Of a stretch of DNA of 64,000 bases, positions 43,762 to 55,939 are shown in pieces; within the stretch, counting starts at the first letter, position 1, and every line of letters begins with the position of its first letter. Below the pieces are notes generated by a model. The model was given only the letters and a program-made list of their open reading frames with translations. It searched no databases and was not told the DNA's origin. Source of the stretch: Paraphoma chrysanthemicola (lineage: Eukaryota > Ascomycota > Dothideomycetes > Pleosporales > Phaeosphaeriaceae). The stretch spans positions 1,860,001-1,924,000 of the forward strand of contig JAGMWG010000005.1 of the NCBI GenBank assembly GCA_020744225.1. Direction: 5' to 3'. A program made the position numbers and the translations under genes.

Positions 43762-45272
43762 CACTTGGATCCGGCATCCTCTTTACCTACCCGCAGATTG
43801 CCACTATTGCTGGCGTCCAGGGACTACTGGTCTACGCATTGTCCTCATCGTTACCTCTTCTGATCTTTGGCGCACTTGGACCGATCATCAGGCGCAAGTG
43901 TCCTGACGGATTTGTGTTGACGGAATGGACACGCCAGCGATATGGAGCAGTCGCTGGGCTTTTCCTTAGCGCCTGCACGCTGATCACCATGTTTTTGTAT
44001 ATGGTTGCAGAACTTTCAGCGCTGCAGCAGATCGTCACCCTCTTGACTGGGCTCAACGGACTGCCAGTGGTCATTGTGGAATGTGCCGTGACTACCATCT
44101 ACACATGTACGCTTTACATCATGCGTGACCGATCGCAATGACTAATAAATGCCAGCACTCGGCGGTTTCAAAGTGTCCTTCGTGACCGACAACATTCAAG
44201 GTGTCATGGTCCTCGGACTGATCATCATGGGTGTCATCGCTGTTGGCGTTGAGACCGACATCGATCGCTCGCTCATTGACCAATCCGGGTACCTGAAGCC
44301 CAGTCTTCTCGGATGGCAGCTGATTTACATTCTCCCGGTGGCCATTTTGACGAACGACTTTTTCCTGTCAGGCTTTTGGATGCGTACATTTGCTTCGCGT
44401 ACAGACAAGGACCTTTGGATTGGTGTTTCCTTGGCCAGCGGAGCAGTACTGATCATTCTCACGCTCGTTGGTTTGGCGGGCCTTTTGGCTGCCTGGTCTG
44501 GCGCCTACGAGATTGGCGACGCAGAGAATGGTGCTCTATCACTGTTCCTCTTGCTCGGCCAGTTGCCCGCATGGGTGGTTGGTGTCATCCTAGTCATGGT
44601 CGTTTCGTTGTCTACCGCTGCATTCGACAGCTTTCAATCCGCCATGATCAGTACTGGGAGCAACGATCTCTTCCGCAACAAGCTCAACATCTGGGTCATC
44701 CGAGGATGCGTCGTACTCCTTATCTTCCCAGTCGTCGTTGTCGCGCTACGCAGCCCAGATATCCTCCAGATCTTCTTGATCAGTGACTTGGTCAGTGCTG
44801 CGGTCGTTCCTTGCCTGGTCATTGGCTTGTCCGAGAAGTTTTACTGGTACCGTGGGTTCGACTTTGTGGTGGGTGGTCTCGGCGGCATCTTCACCATCTT
44901 CCTGTTTGGTCTAGTCTATTATGACGGGGATGTGACGCAGGCTAGCAAGCTGCTGTTGCTCGAGAATGGACTGTACGCGAATGACTGGAGTGCGTTTGGT
45001 TAGTAATATTGCGCTGGGTGTTGGGCGCTTTCGTTGACATTGTTACAGGGGCTTTCGTCGCCGCACCTTTTGGTGGTTTGTTGTGGGCATTTGGCGCATG
45101 TGGCCTCCGCCTGGGCTTCCACTTCGTCATGGCCAAGGTTAAGGGTCACCGGTTCGATGCCCTCGATCGGCCTGTGCCACGACACGTCGCACACCCAGGT
45201 GCTTTGGACACCGATGAACATGATACTGTGCTGGAACACAACACCGTCGACACCAAGGGCAAATTCTTCTAG
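43762..45272 (+). pseudogene. Urea-transporter-like Na+/solute symporter lacking its N-terminal exon
   Basis: Three exons form a clean frame: join(43762..44106,44156..44998,45049..45272), about 470 residues. The sequence LGSGILFTYPQIATIAGVQG starts directly after an intron acceptor (GACAAACAG). An in-frame TGA lies just upstream, so a first exon must exist or have existed. The remaining part is a typical SSS-family transporter with about twelve helices; FLYMVAELSALQQIV, TDNIQGVMVLGLI and LTNDFFLSGFWMRTFASRTDKDLW are family blocks. It resembles fungal Dur3-type urea/polyamine permeases. The missing portion corresponds to TM1 and TM2. No frameshift or stop breaks the rest, so loss would be recent, or the first exon is distant or unrecognised. 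Confidence 0.75.
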
Positions 45273-45775
45273 GCGCATCAATGAATTAACACCGCATGCG
45301 TCTCGAGGAACTGGCCATGTCGTGGAAATTGCACAAAGCTGCAATCTGTAAAGAGTAGACTATAGAAGGGGGAGAGCAAATTGTACATGGATGAGCTTCA
45401 TAGCTTTAGTAAATAAATCGTTCGTTGCATCATGAATTCGAGAACACCGTTGCATCGATTTGTCCCAGGCTTTACTTGACATCCTTGACAAGTACTTTGA
45501 ACCATTGCTCGCCAGTCTGCCGGTTCATGTTTTGTCCTGTGTCTGAAAGTTGCAGTTGACAGTTCAAACAGTACGTCATGTTCGTGGTGGGGGCGGGGCA
45601 ATGATCGGCAGGGACGAGCGTCGCGAGAGCCCTGAAAAGTTCAGACACAACATCTAGGCATCATCTTTTGCGCCGCGCGTCGTAACAAACCAACGTCTCC
45701 CTTTCATCCATCGCACATACCACTCGCTCAATTCACGTTCAAAGTCCTGTCCAAGCTCATATAGCCACCGCAGCC
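45273..45775. promoter_or_regulatory. Upstream region of the phosducin-like gene
   Basis: This 503-bp gap contains the transporter 3' flank and the promoter of the phosducin-like gene. No gene is seen. Confidence 0.45.
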
Positions 45776-46907
45776 ATGCAGATGCCCGACATGCCAGTGG
45801 AGGTGCCGGTCGATGACCCTAACGCGGACACAGAATGGTAAGAAAGCGCGCAATGCGACTGGCTGACAATGTTATTGACCGGATATGTAGGAACGATATC
45901 CTTCGCAAGCATGGCGTCATCCCAGAGAAGCCACCGTCGCCCACACCTATGATCCAGGAGGCGCTGGAGGAGGCTCGTAAACTGGCCCACGAGAACAGAC
46001 TAGAGGGCAAGAATCTTGAGGAGCTAGACGAGCTAGAGGATCTTGAGGACGACGATTTTCTCGACTCGTACCGGTGAGATTGTGCGACTTCTCATGTACA
46101 GTAGCGTTCTGATCATGCAAACGCAGACAAAAACGAATGGCTGAGCTGGCAACGACTACAGCGGCTTCCGTATACAACCAAGTTTACCACCTCCAGAAGC
46201 CCGACTACTCTCGCGACGTCACGGAGGAATCACAGAAAGCCTACATATTTGTCTTGCTCACATCCTCGCAAGGCACGAATACCGAGTCTCGCGTAATGAT
46301 TGAGATCTGGAGAGAATTGGCGACAAGATTTGGAGACGTCAAGTTCTGCCAGATGAGGGCCGACTTGTGCATCGAAGGGTATCCGGATAAGAATACCCCG
46401 ACGGTACTGATATACAAGGATGGGGATATCAAGAAACAGATTGTGACGCTGAGGGAGCTAAGCGGCGTCAGGACAAAAACAAAAGGTACGTACACCTGTT
46501 TTCTTTCCGTGAACCGAGGGGTTTTGTAAATTACGGCTACGCTTGGCTGCGCGATTCATGTAGCCGTGACTGTTGACTGCTTCGACAACCTGCAGCATTG
46601 TCGGAGCACTCTACCCCTTAGCCACGGAGTATTCGCGTCCGTAGAGAGGCTGGGTCTCGGTACATTGGTCATGTCTCTATCACACGCCCAAAATGCCGCC
46701 TCTTCGGTGGTATCATCGGTTAAGTCACAACATCCTTACACATGCATGCTAACTACGGCAGATCTTGAAAAGCTACTAGTGGATGTCGGTGCAGTCAAAT
46801 TAGGTGACCAGCGTCTGCACAAGAAGGAGGAAGACGCAGATGCAAGTACTAGCAAGATAAGGCAAGGCAAACCCACCGTCGACGACGAAGACAGCGACTG
46901 GGATTGA
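45776..46907 (+). CDS. PLP2: Phosducin-like protein (Plp2/viral IAP-associated factor type)
   Basis: The exons are join(45776..45837,45891..46073,46127..46485,46762..46907), 249 residues. Phosducin-like proteins of this class assist the CCT chaperonin in folding tubulin, actin and cell-cycle proteins. The N-terminal helix block is TEWNDILRKHGVIP and an acidic stretch LEELDELEDLEDDDF follows. The thioredoxin-like domain has YIFVLLTSSQG and VKFCQMRADLCIEGYPDKNTPTVLIYKDG. The ending SDWD is typical of the family. Intron 3 (46486..46761) is 276 nt, the longest supported intron in the window. The exons on either side join as TKTK|DLEKLLVDVGAVKLGD, which matches the expected continuity, so no exon seems to be missing inside it. 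Confidence 0.95.
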
Positions 46908-49900
46908 AAAACTTCTACCAATAGATGATGCTCGGAGGACTGAGACGGCCGGTGCGTCCCGTTGTCCCACGCTTGGGCGCTACAAGACGATCCAGGCATG
47001 AATGGGCCGGTTGCTGTAGCGGGACGGTCGATGTTTCGGCGGCTACTGGTGGGCTATCACCTTGTCACCATTTGACAGGACTGCGGCATTTCCTTCACTG
47101 GCGTCCTGCACCATGAGGTAGAGACACGCAACAATTCAAGGCGGCCCATGACTGCCTGCAAGCGATATCCAGATGGCCCATGAAGATGCTAGTAATGCAA
47201 CCCAACGGCTGCCTTACAGGATCACACGTCAATGGATCTACGTCGCCTCAAGCCTTCTTTCCTGGCTCGCTCGGCATCAGCACTCAATTGGAATCAAAGT
47301 TTAGCGCTTTAGCTTTCGTTCCTGAGGGCTCTGACTCGCATTTTGCCAAGTGTCTTTTCTCCACGGCGGCTTCGCGGCCACTATTTCGTTCACGATGCCC
47401 GACAAACGGGCACCACGAAAGGGGCAATATCCGCGACGTTTATTTCGCCGAAGTGAACTCCTTGAGCATGTTTCAGGAACGAGATTGACCGACAGATCAT
47501 GGGGTACGATCTTCGTGCCATGTTGCCCTGCGTCCCTCGGTGTGGAATTCCACCGTGCGCTCGTCGTGGGTCGAGCCGTTTGGCCGTACAATCCTGGCCT
47601 GCAAAAGTGCACTCACTGCTTTTCCATGACTACAGCGTGGCAGACCTCGCAGCATCACACCGCAAAACCGTACATGCCAGGCAAACCATGCGTAGCCCCT
47701 CCTTCAACAAAATCAACCTATCCACGTTACTCTCGACTGCCATACCGCTAACCCAATCCATTCCAACCCACACAACCACCCCTGCACACGCACGTCCCCC
47801 CTCCACACCTCAATTGCTGACTCCCCCTCCTCCCACCGTCTGATTCGCCAAGCACCGCGGCTTATCTAACACGTTGCACTGCAACTTTGCAGTGCTGACA
47901 TGCGTGCTGGAGGACCAGGGTCGATGCTGACCTTGCCGAAGCGAGACAGAGGTGCAGGGGGGATGTGCAGATACGAATATGGCGCTAGTGTAGGGCGGTG
48001 TCCGTGCGATGGGGTGGGGTTCAGGCATGGAGGGGATTGGGGATGGCATGATGGGAGGTCGGCGGGGTGGAGGTACACATTTTTTATGAAGAGGGTGCGT
48101 TTACTGTGTGACAGACTTGTTCGCATGCAAACACGTTGTTGGCTTCGGATCGTGACACCACACCGCGGAAATGTCCTCCAAGCTTACACAGTGAGGAAGT
48201 CGGGATGGCCAAGTCGCTCGCTCGCAGCATGTTCTGTCGTCTTGGTCAGGTATGTACGGCATGGTCTTGGGACTTGCAGTTAGCAGGCAAATCTGTGTAC
48301 ATGCGTGGTTGCGTTTTGCGCGTCGCCGACGTTATTATGGATTGGTGTTCACCGTTTCCTGTGATGTGAATCCTTCGCGCTGTCCTCGCGTGCGCCGCGC
48401 CGTAGGGCTGGGTGATTTGACTGCCATGCTGACGACTTTAATGCAGCGCGGGTCTCGCCAGCAGGCAGCGTGTCAGCGTTACGAGGACGCGGTGTGGCTG
48501 GTGTAACTCGTACGATTTCTCTGCCGGTAAGTTTTTGTCAAGATTTGTGAATTCAAATCGTACCAACTGCTTCGTATAGAACGATGCATCGGCCGGTTGT
48601 GGGGATTTTTGTCGCGCGAGATCGAGATCGAGATCGAGATCTCCCATCATAATGTTTACAAAATATTTACATATTCACATGTTGACGGGACTTGTATGTG
48701 ACATTTGTTTGTCCCATTCAAGCATCTAATCCGCACACCGCGCATCTGCCACACGGTGCGGCGGACCTGCGTATCCGGTCGGAGAAGGTAGGTACAACAA
48801 CACATGTAGCCCCTCTGAAGGGAAATACGCTCCCATCTAGCTATCTCGCATGCAAAGGGAGCACCCGAAGGATCAGCGTATCCCGGCCGTTGAGGACGTT
48901 CGGGAACGCTGACAAAGGTTGTTTAAGTATAGATGCGCCCGGGAATAAGGTTGGTTGCACAGTGTTGGTGGCGGTGCTGATGGGTCACCATGCCTCAGGA
49001 TATGTAGTACAAGCACGTGCTATCCCGACATGATTTGGACGGAGATCGGAGCTGCTTTGGGTATGCGATTGTGTATGAAGGAGAATGTGTGGTTTGCGAC
49101 GTCTGAGGCGCTGAAATGATGCGCTCGGATGTCGACCGAGCGTTGTCATTAGGAGCAGGCATTTGGTATGCCCAAAGATTGTTGAGGACGATGGCGCGCG
49201 TGATGGAACGCATTCTAGCTGTGGAGCAGAATCTTGTGGAGCACATCGGATGCACCCGATCAAAAGGCAGTAGTCTGCAAACTGCCGGAGAACCGTTTCA
49301 ATCGTCCGATCGATTCTCCATATGTAAGGAAGCACGCCGGGCTTGGCTTTATCAGTCATTCCTCTGTGCTGAATAGGGCAATACAGTGCACATGAGGTAC
49401 ACGATGTAGAGACTACGCCTTGGCATTGCGCTCTGAAGCCCCATAAAATGTATGGAGAAGAAGTCGTAGTCTACCTGCTCAATGACGTCGTGCGCATAGT
49501 TGGCGATATCTAGACTGCGCCTGAGAGTGCAAGTAAGGTTGTATTCTGCGAGAGTATTGCTGAATGGACAGGTGTAGTCGTCGATATACCGGTTTACTGG
49601 TGCGGGGCCGACAAGGCGCAGTTTAGCCCAAAGCATCACGCCTGCATTGCTTCATATCCAGATCGCTGCTTGCGTTTTTAAGGCGTCCAAAGCAGTCAAT
49701 ACGCGCCAGATAAGCTTCGTCAAGATCCCAAGTCCCACTTCTCTGGCGCTAGTGCACAGTGACGAAGCACAACCATTATGCGATTGCTGTCTTGTGAAAG
49801 TCGATGCTGTATGTGTATACGTCATGTCGCGAGTTGTCATCCAAGTGGATGCTGCTGAGGCACCACTAGAGCATGATGAATCGTCAAGCCATAGCCACTC

Positions 49901-50313
49901 TTGCTGAGCGTGTTGGCGGCAGAGCATTCAATGCACCTGCTTCTTCTAGCCCGCAGTAAAAGCGTCGAGTGAAAGCGCTGAAGCATGCTGCAAAGTTGGA
50001 GGGAGAAAAGATACAAAGGATATCGTGTTGAAAAATCCATTTGACAACTATCTCTTCGATAGATCTAGTAAGAATATGCTGCACGCTTTTTCCAACGTGA
50101 GCAGTCGATGTCGTCGCGAAACAACATCTGACCAAAGGCTTGGTCTTGTTCTCGATATTTTGCAACCGCCTGTGAAATGTTTGGGTGCCAGACGCCAAAC
50201 GCCATAGAGAGACTGAACTCAGTCAAAAGGCACTGCCATTGCGTGCAAAGGGTATAAGAGAATAGCGACGAAGAAGTGAAAGTACTCCGGAAACCATAGC
50301 CATTAGCCAGTAA
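46908..50313. other. Gene-poor region, 3.4 kb
   Basis: No open frame here shows a recognisable domain, exon chain or consistent codon use. Overlapping short frames between 47180 and 47850 are explained by base composition. A short GAGATC microsatellite is at 48618-48641. I see no transposase or reverse-transcriptase motif. Confidence 0.45.
48618..48641. repeat. GAGATC hexanucleotide microsatellite
   Basis: Four perfect GAGATC units in tandem lie in non-coding sequence. Confidence 0.9.
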
Positions 50314-51343
50314 TCAAATGAGCTCATCTCCACCGCTTCGTCTCGATTCTTCAATGGCCTGCCAAATCGCACTCTCTTCGTAGACAGGACCTTGGCCATC
50401 ACACTTTGCAGCTCCTTTCAGTCGTTCGCAAACATCAGCAATATCGACAAGGCCCTGCTTGACAAGTGGATGTGATTGAATGAGGTCCCATGTCTGAGAT
50501 GCGGGGACGTCCTTGCCCTTGGTCCTCCGGCGGGAAGCCGCGTGGTCCTTGTCGGCAGCGTTGACTACACTCCCATTGCTGAGTGGTTGCACGTTGTAGT
50601 CGTCATCCTTGTCGTCCTCAAGTGGAAGATGCGCTCCAGGAGACGGATAGCTGACTGATACTGGTCGGGAAGAGCTTGGTGACTGGCCACTAGTAGCACG
50701 TAGGATCTCGTTTTCAGTGCGAGCACGCTGGAGTGCTAGTTTCAGTCGTTCATTATCTGATTGCAGAGAGTGCGTGCTGGATTCCAGTGCCGAAAGCTTG
50801 CTCTCAAGGTCCTTCACATGTCGCTCCTTGCGTTCGCGGAAGGCGCGCTGGCTAAGCTCGGATTAGTATGACTTCTCAAAAAGAGATGTGGAGAGGCGCA
50901 TACGCTGCCCGATTCTGTGCTTTCCGCCTGCTTTGAGCGGGTGTGAGGCTCTCCTTCTCTTCACTGCTGCTTCGCGTCCGGCTGGCCCGGCCCTCGTCAA
51001 TATCCCCTCCAAGTCCAGAATCTACACTTCCCACAGGCATTGGTGTCAAAGCTGTGGCGTCCGGTGAGCCCTGCTGTGGAGTGGGCAGGCCGTGGAATGT
51101 GAATGCATCATATGGCGCAGGGAAGATGGACGGGTCGAGCGGTTCCTAGCGATGTTAGTAATCCCGACAGGGAAGTTGCAGGGCTGAAGTGCGGGGCCAG
51201 TCCGCGCCCAACATCTTTACAGCTGCGGAGGGCAGACATACGACGCTTCTGATGGCATCTGGGTCGACTCCAGTATGTGCGAACCCATTCGATGACATGC
51301 CCATAAAATGGTGGTAGGGCTGCTGCAAGTATGTGTAGTCCAT
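50314..51343 (-). CDS. bZIP transcription factor, Pap1/Yap family
   Basis: The exons are complement(join(50314..50851,50904..51145,51242..51343)), 293 residues. The basic region RRKAQNRAAQRAFRERKERH spans the second intron. A leucine zipper follows (VKDLESKLSALESSTHSL). The NxxAQRxFR signature is that of the fungal AP-1-like (Yap/Pap1) class, which recognises TTAC-type half sites. The C-terminal block TWDLIQSHPLVKQGLVDIADVCERLKG...CDGQGPVYEES is conserved in a filamentous-fungal subgroup of Pap1-like factors. The redox-sensing cysteine-rich domains of Yap1 are not present, with only scattered Cys. Likely roles are stress or development. The first intron (51146..51241) is phase 0 and the start at 51343 gives MDYTYLQQPYHHFMG. 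Confidence 0.92.
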
Positions 51344-54300
51344 TATGGCGGTCGGTTTCGCAGAGTGAACGAGGCAGTCAAGGCTTGGTTGGAGCTGAGC
51401 TGATGTGCTTCGCTGTGGTCGGGAATTTTCTGCAAACCTCACGAAGTCTGGAGCGGGTCCCCAACTAATAAATGTCACAGCTGGGATTCTGGACTTATAT
51501 CGCAGCAAAACGGTAGGGGTCGAGCTGCGAAGCGCACGTCCGCTTCCGCTGCTATGGCCCCAACCCAAGAATGACGAGCTAATGGCACATGCAGCCGTAG
51601 CGCATTCTCATCCTTGACCCTGCCAAACGGCCTCAAGTCGGTCAGCGGCTGCTTAGTAGGTGGCTTTCCGCTAATCTCCTTCCTTTGTTCACTGCAACGA
51701 CACTCTGAGTCGGTCCGCCTGCATGTGGACATCGTATCCTGCCGCAGATTTGAGTGCTGCGCTGTCAAGCCGCATCTTTGCCATGCCTCGGGACATATCC
51801 ATAATCATACCCCTAGCTGTGGCTAGTGCAGATTGATGGAGCTTCTGTGGCCCTACGAGGCATGTCCGAGGCAGGAGGTATGAATATGAGGTTTCTACCT
51901 GAAGTGCGCGTTGCTGACTGCAGATTTTCAAGCATCATACTGCCCGCCAATAACTCCCTTCAATTTCGAGGTGAGGCTCATGAGATGTGGGCGGACCAGT
52001 CAAATACACCTGTGTGCTGGCTGCTTGATTCCGTGTGATATCCTTGAAGTCATTGGAGCGGAGTCAAGTGCGATTTCGCTTGGAGCCTATCGGGACACGC
52101 GGCGCGCGTCCTCCGTGGGGTTCCTCGGAATGGACCGATGTGGTGTCCAACCATCGAGCTGTTGAACAATATACTCCTGAGGGACGTTATCATCTCGCTT
52201 CAGCCTTGTTGCACATCATCATCCCATTAATGACAATCTCAGCTCGAAAAGCTTCTGAGCCCACAAGTCTGGGTTCACCCATGGATCTACGAACGGAACC
52301 ACCAACACGTTGATCGTGTAGTCAGCACTAACCCCGTAGTGGATGTGGTGCATCCCGCACTGCGCCCAACGCTCAGCAGCGTTAGGGTCCATGACAACGT
52401 GTAATTAACGCATTGATGTTTCTTACAGCTCGAAATGAACCCTGAGGACACGTACTGCTGACTCGGATCGCAGTATTCCAGATTTGCTGTATCATCCTCG
52501 TCCTATCAACAACCATCTATCGATACCTCAAATATGCTAGCATCAGCCGTATCCCGGCGATAAGCGAGCAAGGAGTGACTTCCATGCAGCTGGATGCCAC
52601 CTTCCACCCCGCGCCGTAACAGACCCTGCTTTCGTGGCATGCATGTTGAATAGCCTAAAGAGCTTAGAATCTGCTCATCCACGCGCCTGTTCGAACGGTA
52701 CACAACATCGAAGCGGCAGGGCAGCACCTGCGAGCCTCGAGAATGCGTTTCACACCGTTGCATGAGGCTTCGGAACGACTATCCCGCTTCTAGACTTTGA
52801 TAATGTCCCAGTCCAGCCACTCGCAGACGCGCGCCACTCATGCTGAGCTCCGACTGTCACGTTTACACCAACGTAAGCTGCTTGGTAGGGGTCTGACATG
52901 TTGACAACCTCAGCCCTAGGAAATTATGAACGGAGCCACAGTGAGCAGGGTCAAGCGACACCACATCCCCTCAGCGTTGAACACAGCCTTCTCAGATTGC
53001 CATCATAGACAGCCTTACGACAGCAGTAAAAACCATGGGTTGACACACACAAGTCTGAGACGGAGAAAAGGTCTGGAAACACTACGCCAGCACAAAAAGA
53101 CACGCCGCTCGCGACATCTTCTACCGAAGGATCATGGAAGCGTAGATGGATGTCCACCGTTGCCGTGTATAGTAGGCGCACCTTACTGGTGCCACGGTAC
53201 ATCCTTTGAGCGGGGGAATACCTCGTGGGCAGAGACAAACACCCACCCAATCATAGTAAGAGAATGTTAAACTTTCTAGAAGCGTACCGCATTCGTGGCT
53301 GTTACGGTACGCTGCATGCGCATGGATGAGTAATAACCTTGTTCTCGTCAAAATGGCTGTGGCCATGCTCGTCAAGTGGTACTATCACGCTTAAGACTAT
53401 GGCAGTGGTGGCAGCGCTAACGGCTTCAGGAGCGGTGATCGCACAAACAAAAAGATCATCGGTGGCGAATATCGCCATCATGCAGAATCCAATGCTCGAG
53501 CGAATGCTTTTTGTCGGACTTTCGCCACTGCTTCAGATCTACATCCCTGTTTCAACAACGCAGAAACTCAGAACTCGCAGGACCAAGCGAACCAGACTGG
53601 CAAGGACCAAGGCGACCCGCGGATTGCTACCTAAAGCGCACCTTCCCCGATCGTCCTTTTTGACGAATGCCATCACTCAGGAAGACGCTAACGGGGCGCT
53701 CACTCAGAGTTCCGGTCAACGAAGAGAGTCGGTGATGGACACTCGCTTGTACACCATGGCTGTTGGCCGACTGATTGTGCCTAAGGCCAGTATTCTGTTA
53801 GCGACATGAGGCATGCCGAGAACATACGATGATTTCTTGGATGAAGGTCCAGTCATCTAGCCAAGCGCAAGGTTCGTCTTATCTCATCTCCTTATCCGTA
53901 CACCTTAACCACGGGAGCTATACTATTTGTGCCTAGGTCTGCATTTCAAGCTCGTCAGCATGCCCACTACCCGGCGAGCAGACCCAACCGTCGGCTGCAT
54001 GTTTGCAATGGCCCCCACATAGCTAACCATCAAGCATCCTACTCGCGATGCTTGGCGATGTTGCCCTGGCCTTACCTCGAGATTGGGCTAGTTCGAAGGC
54101 GTCATTACTGTCCTTCGAAGAGCGGCATCGCGCAAGGGTCACGACCATCAACGTACGACTTCCCCAGACAAACCAAGAAAATGGAATCGTACGACTTGAC
54201 ATGTGCGTTCCCCTCAAGCTGCCCCGCTCCGCTTCGCGAACGGCTCTCACACCACTATTGCATGTAGTGGTAGCAAGGTAAGCAGATGCCCAGTCTTCCC

Positions 54301-55939
54301 CACTGGTTGTCAATCTAGGCTTGCCCATCTGGTCTCATGAGACGAAGAATGCACAACCGGCGCCTGGACCCATGCCAAGGTACCCTAGGATCCCGATCAA
54401 CGTCGTGACTGGAGCAAACCGCCGGGAAAGGTTTTACTAACGACATCGTCATCTATGCCAATTCGCTATGTTATGCAACATGGAATTCATGAAAATTGCT
54501 ACTTCCGGACTGCCTTAAGCCGACTGTGAGTCAGCTGTTCCTGTGCTACCGATTGGTTCGGCAACAGAGCCGGAGAGACACGTCGAAACGAAGTGGGTGT
54601 GTTCACAAGCCGTGCCGATCAATACTAGAAGGAGATTCTGATAGCTTCGAAGTGTATTCCTCGGAGGTTCTGAAAATTGCTGTCGGAGCTTCTCGGCATG
54701 TAGACGTGTGGAGATCGCGGCATTTTTGGACTTGACGGTTACATTGACACGCAACAGCAAGCCTTCACACTTATCAAACAACTCAACAACGTGTTCATTC
54801 TCGCGATACTCAACCATTTCAAGCAAGATCAACCCCCTCACATGCAGAAAACATCTCATATCAGTCCACGGTGCCACTGGAGAGCCGAAACTGGGAAAAG
54901 CTAAGACTCAACTCCAAGCAAATTATCGCTTGGCACCCCTTATTGAGTAGTCCAGCAAGTAGCGAGGCCAGCAAGAGTGAAGCAGTAGGAAGCGCGGGAA
55001 AAGTATCGTGAAGCTTTACGAGCGTCATGCAGGATCCGTCGGTGAGTCCGAGATCGTCATTGCATGCGCACTTTGCAGATACGAAGTGCTTAAATCACGG
55101 GTGTGTCAAGCGCGCTTTGCGCTCGGGAGCGAGGAGAGACCCTCAAATACACGAGCGGATTTACGTGGTAAGGTTTCTTTCTGAGACTGAACACCACACA
55201 TGACGTAGCGGAGGTCGGGTGGAAAGTCGTGCGGATGCTTCGACTTTGGTCGATAACTCTGCGATGAGGCATTATTTGCCATGGAACGAAAAAAATAAGG
55301 ATGGGGTTATTGCCGTATTCGAGCTACAGCAGGCGAGGGTGACAGTGAGCATCGTTCGAAAACGTCTCCGGCACAGCAACTATTTGTTGGGCCCCGAGGA
55401 TAGCCGCATCACTTAGTACCAGGCGGTACGATCTTCATTTTGCTGTGTGCGATATGCTTGAGAAGCTCGTCGTACACATCTAATTTCTTTGGAGGCTGTT
55501 TTGGCTACACATGCCTTATCGATACTCCTTCTCCATCCACCGCAAAGGTGAGGAATTGTCAAGGCTTCCAAAGGCGGTTTACATATCCCTTTGGTTGGCA
55601 GTTGTAATTAGATTTCTATACGCGATCAAGTTGGCCGTTATACGGATTCAGGCTCCGCATTGCATCGCCTGCCCTGTTCTATATTTTGCGGTCGTTTTAG
55701 CCAAGGCCTACGCAGTTCCTGTCTAGAAATTTAATAGGCCAGTTAGCGTACTTGTTGCCTAGGAACTAGCAAATGTAGGCGAGTAGCTTTAGGTACCTGA
55801 TACTATTAGATATAATACTCAATCAGAGCAGTAGGTAGCTATTCTTATAGTAGTAACAGTAGCTTATTAAGCTCTACGATGTGACGATTGTACTAGATCT
55901 TGGTAACGTTTTGAGTCAAACTGTCCCAACCAATACAGT
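51344..55939. other. Gene-poor region, 4.6 kb
   Basis: No gene is confidently supported. The best frame is at 53390-53630 (plus strand): after an intron-like AAG it reads DYGSGGSANGFRSGDRTNKK and stays open about 80 codons to a TAA. It has no start codon and no partner exon and may be a fragment of a decayed gene. The remainder has short frames only. The right end (from about 55730) becomes TA-rich. Confidence 0.4.
55730..55900. repeat. TA-rich decayed sequence, RIP-like
   Basis: The stretch is dense in TA dinucleotides and short TAGTA/CTATTA/TTATAG words and unlike the balanced composition of surrounding genes. In ascomycetes such sequence usually marks repeats mutated by RIP (CpA to TpA). 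The original element cannot be identified. Confidence 0.4.

Noticed and set aside
47180..47850. Overlapping frames of 100-130 codons
   Set aside because: All phases are open because of composition; no start context, domain or exon chain.
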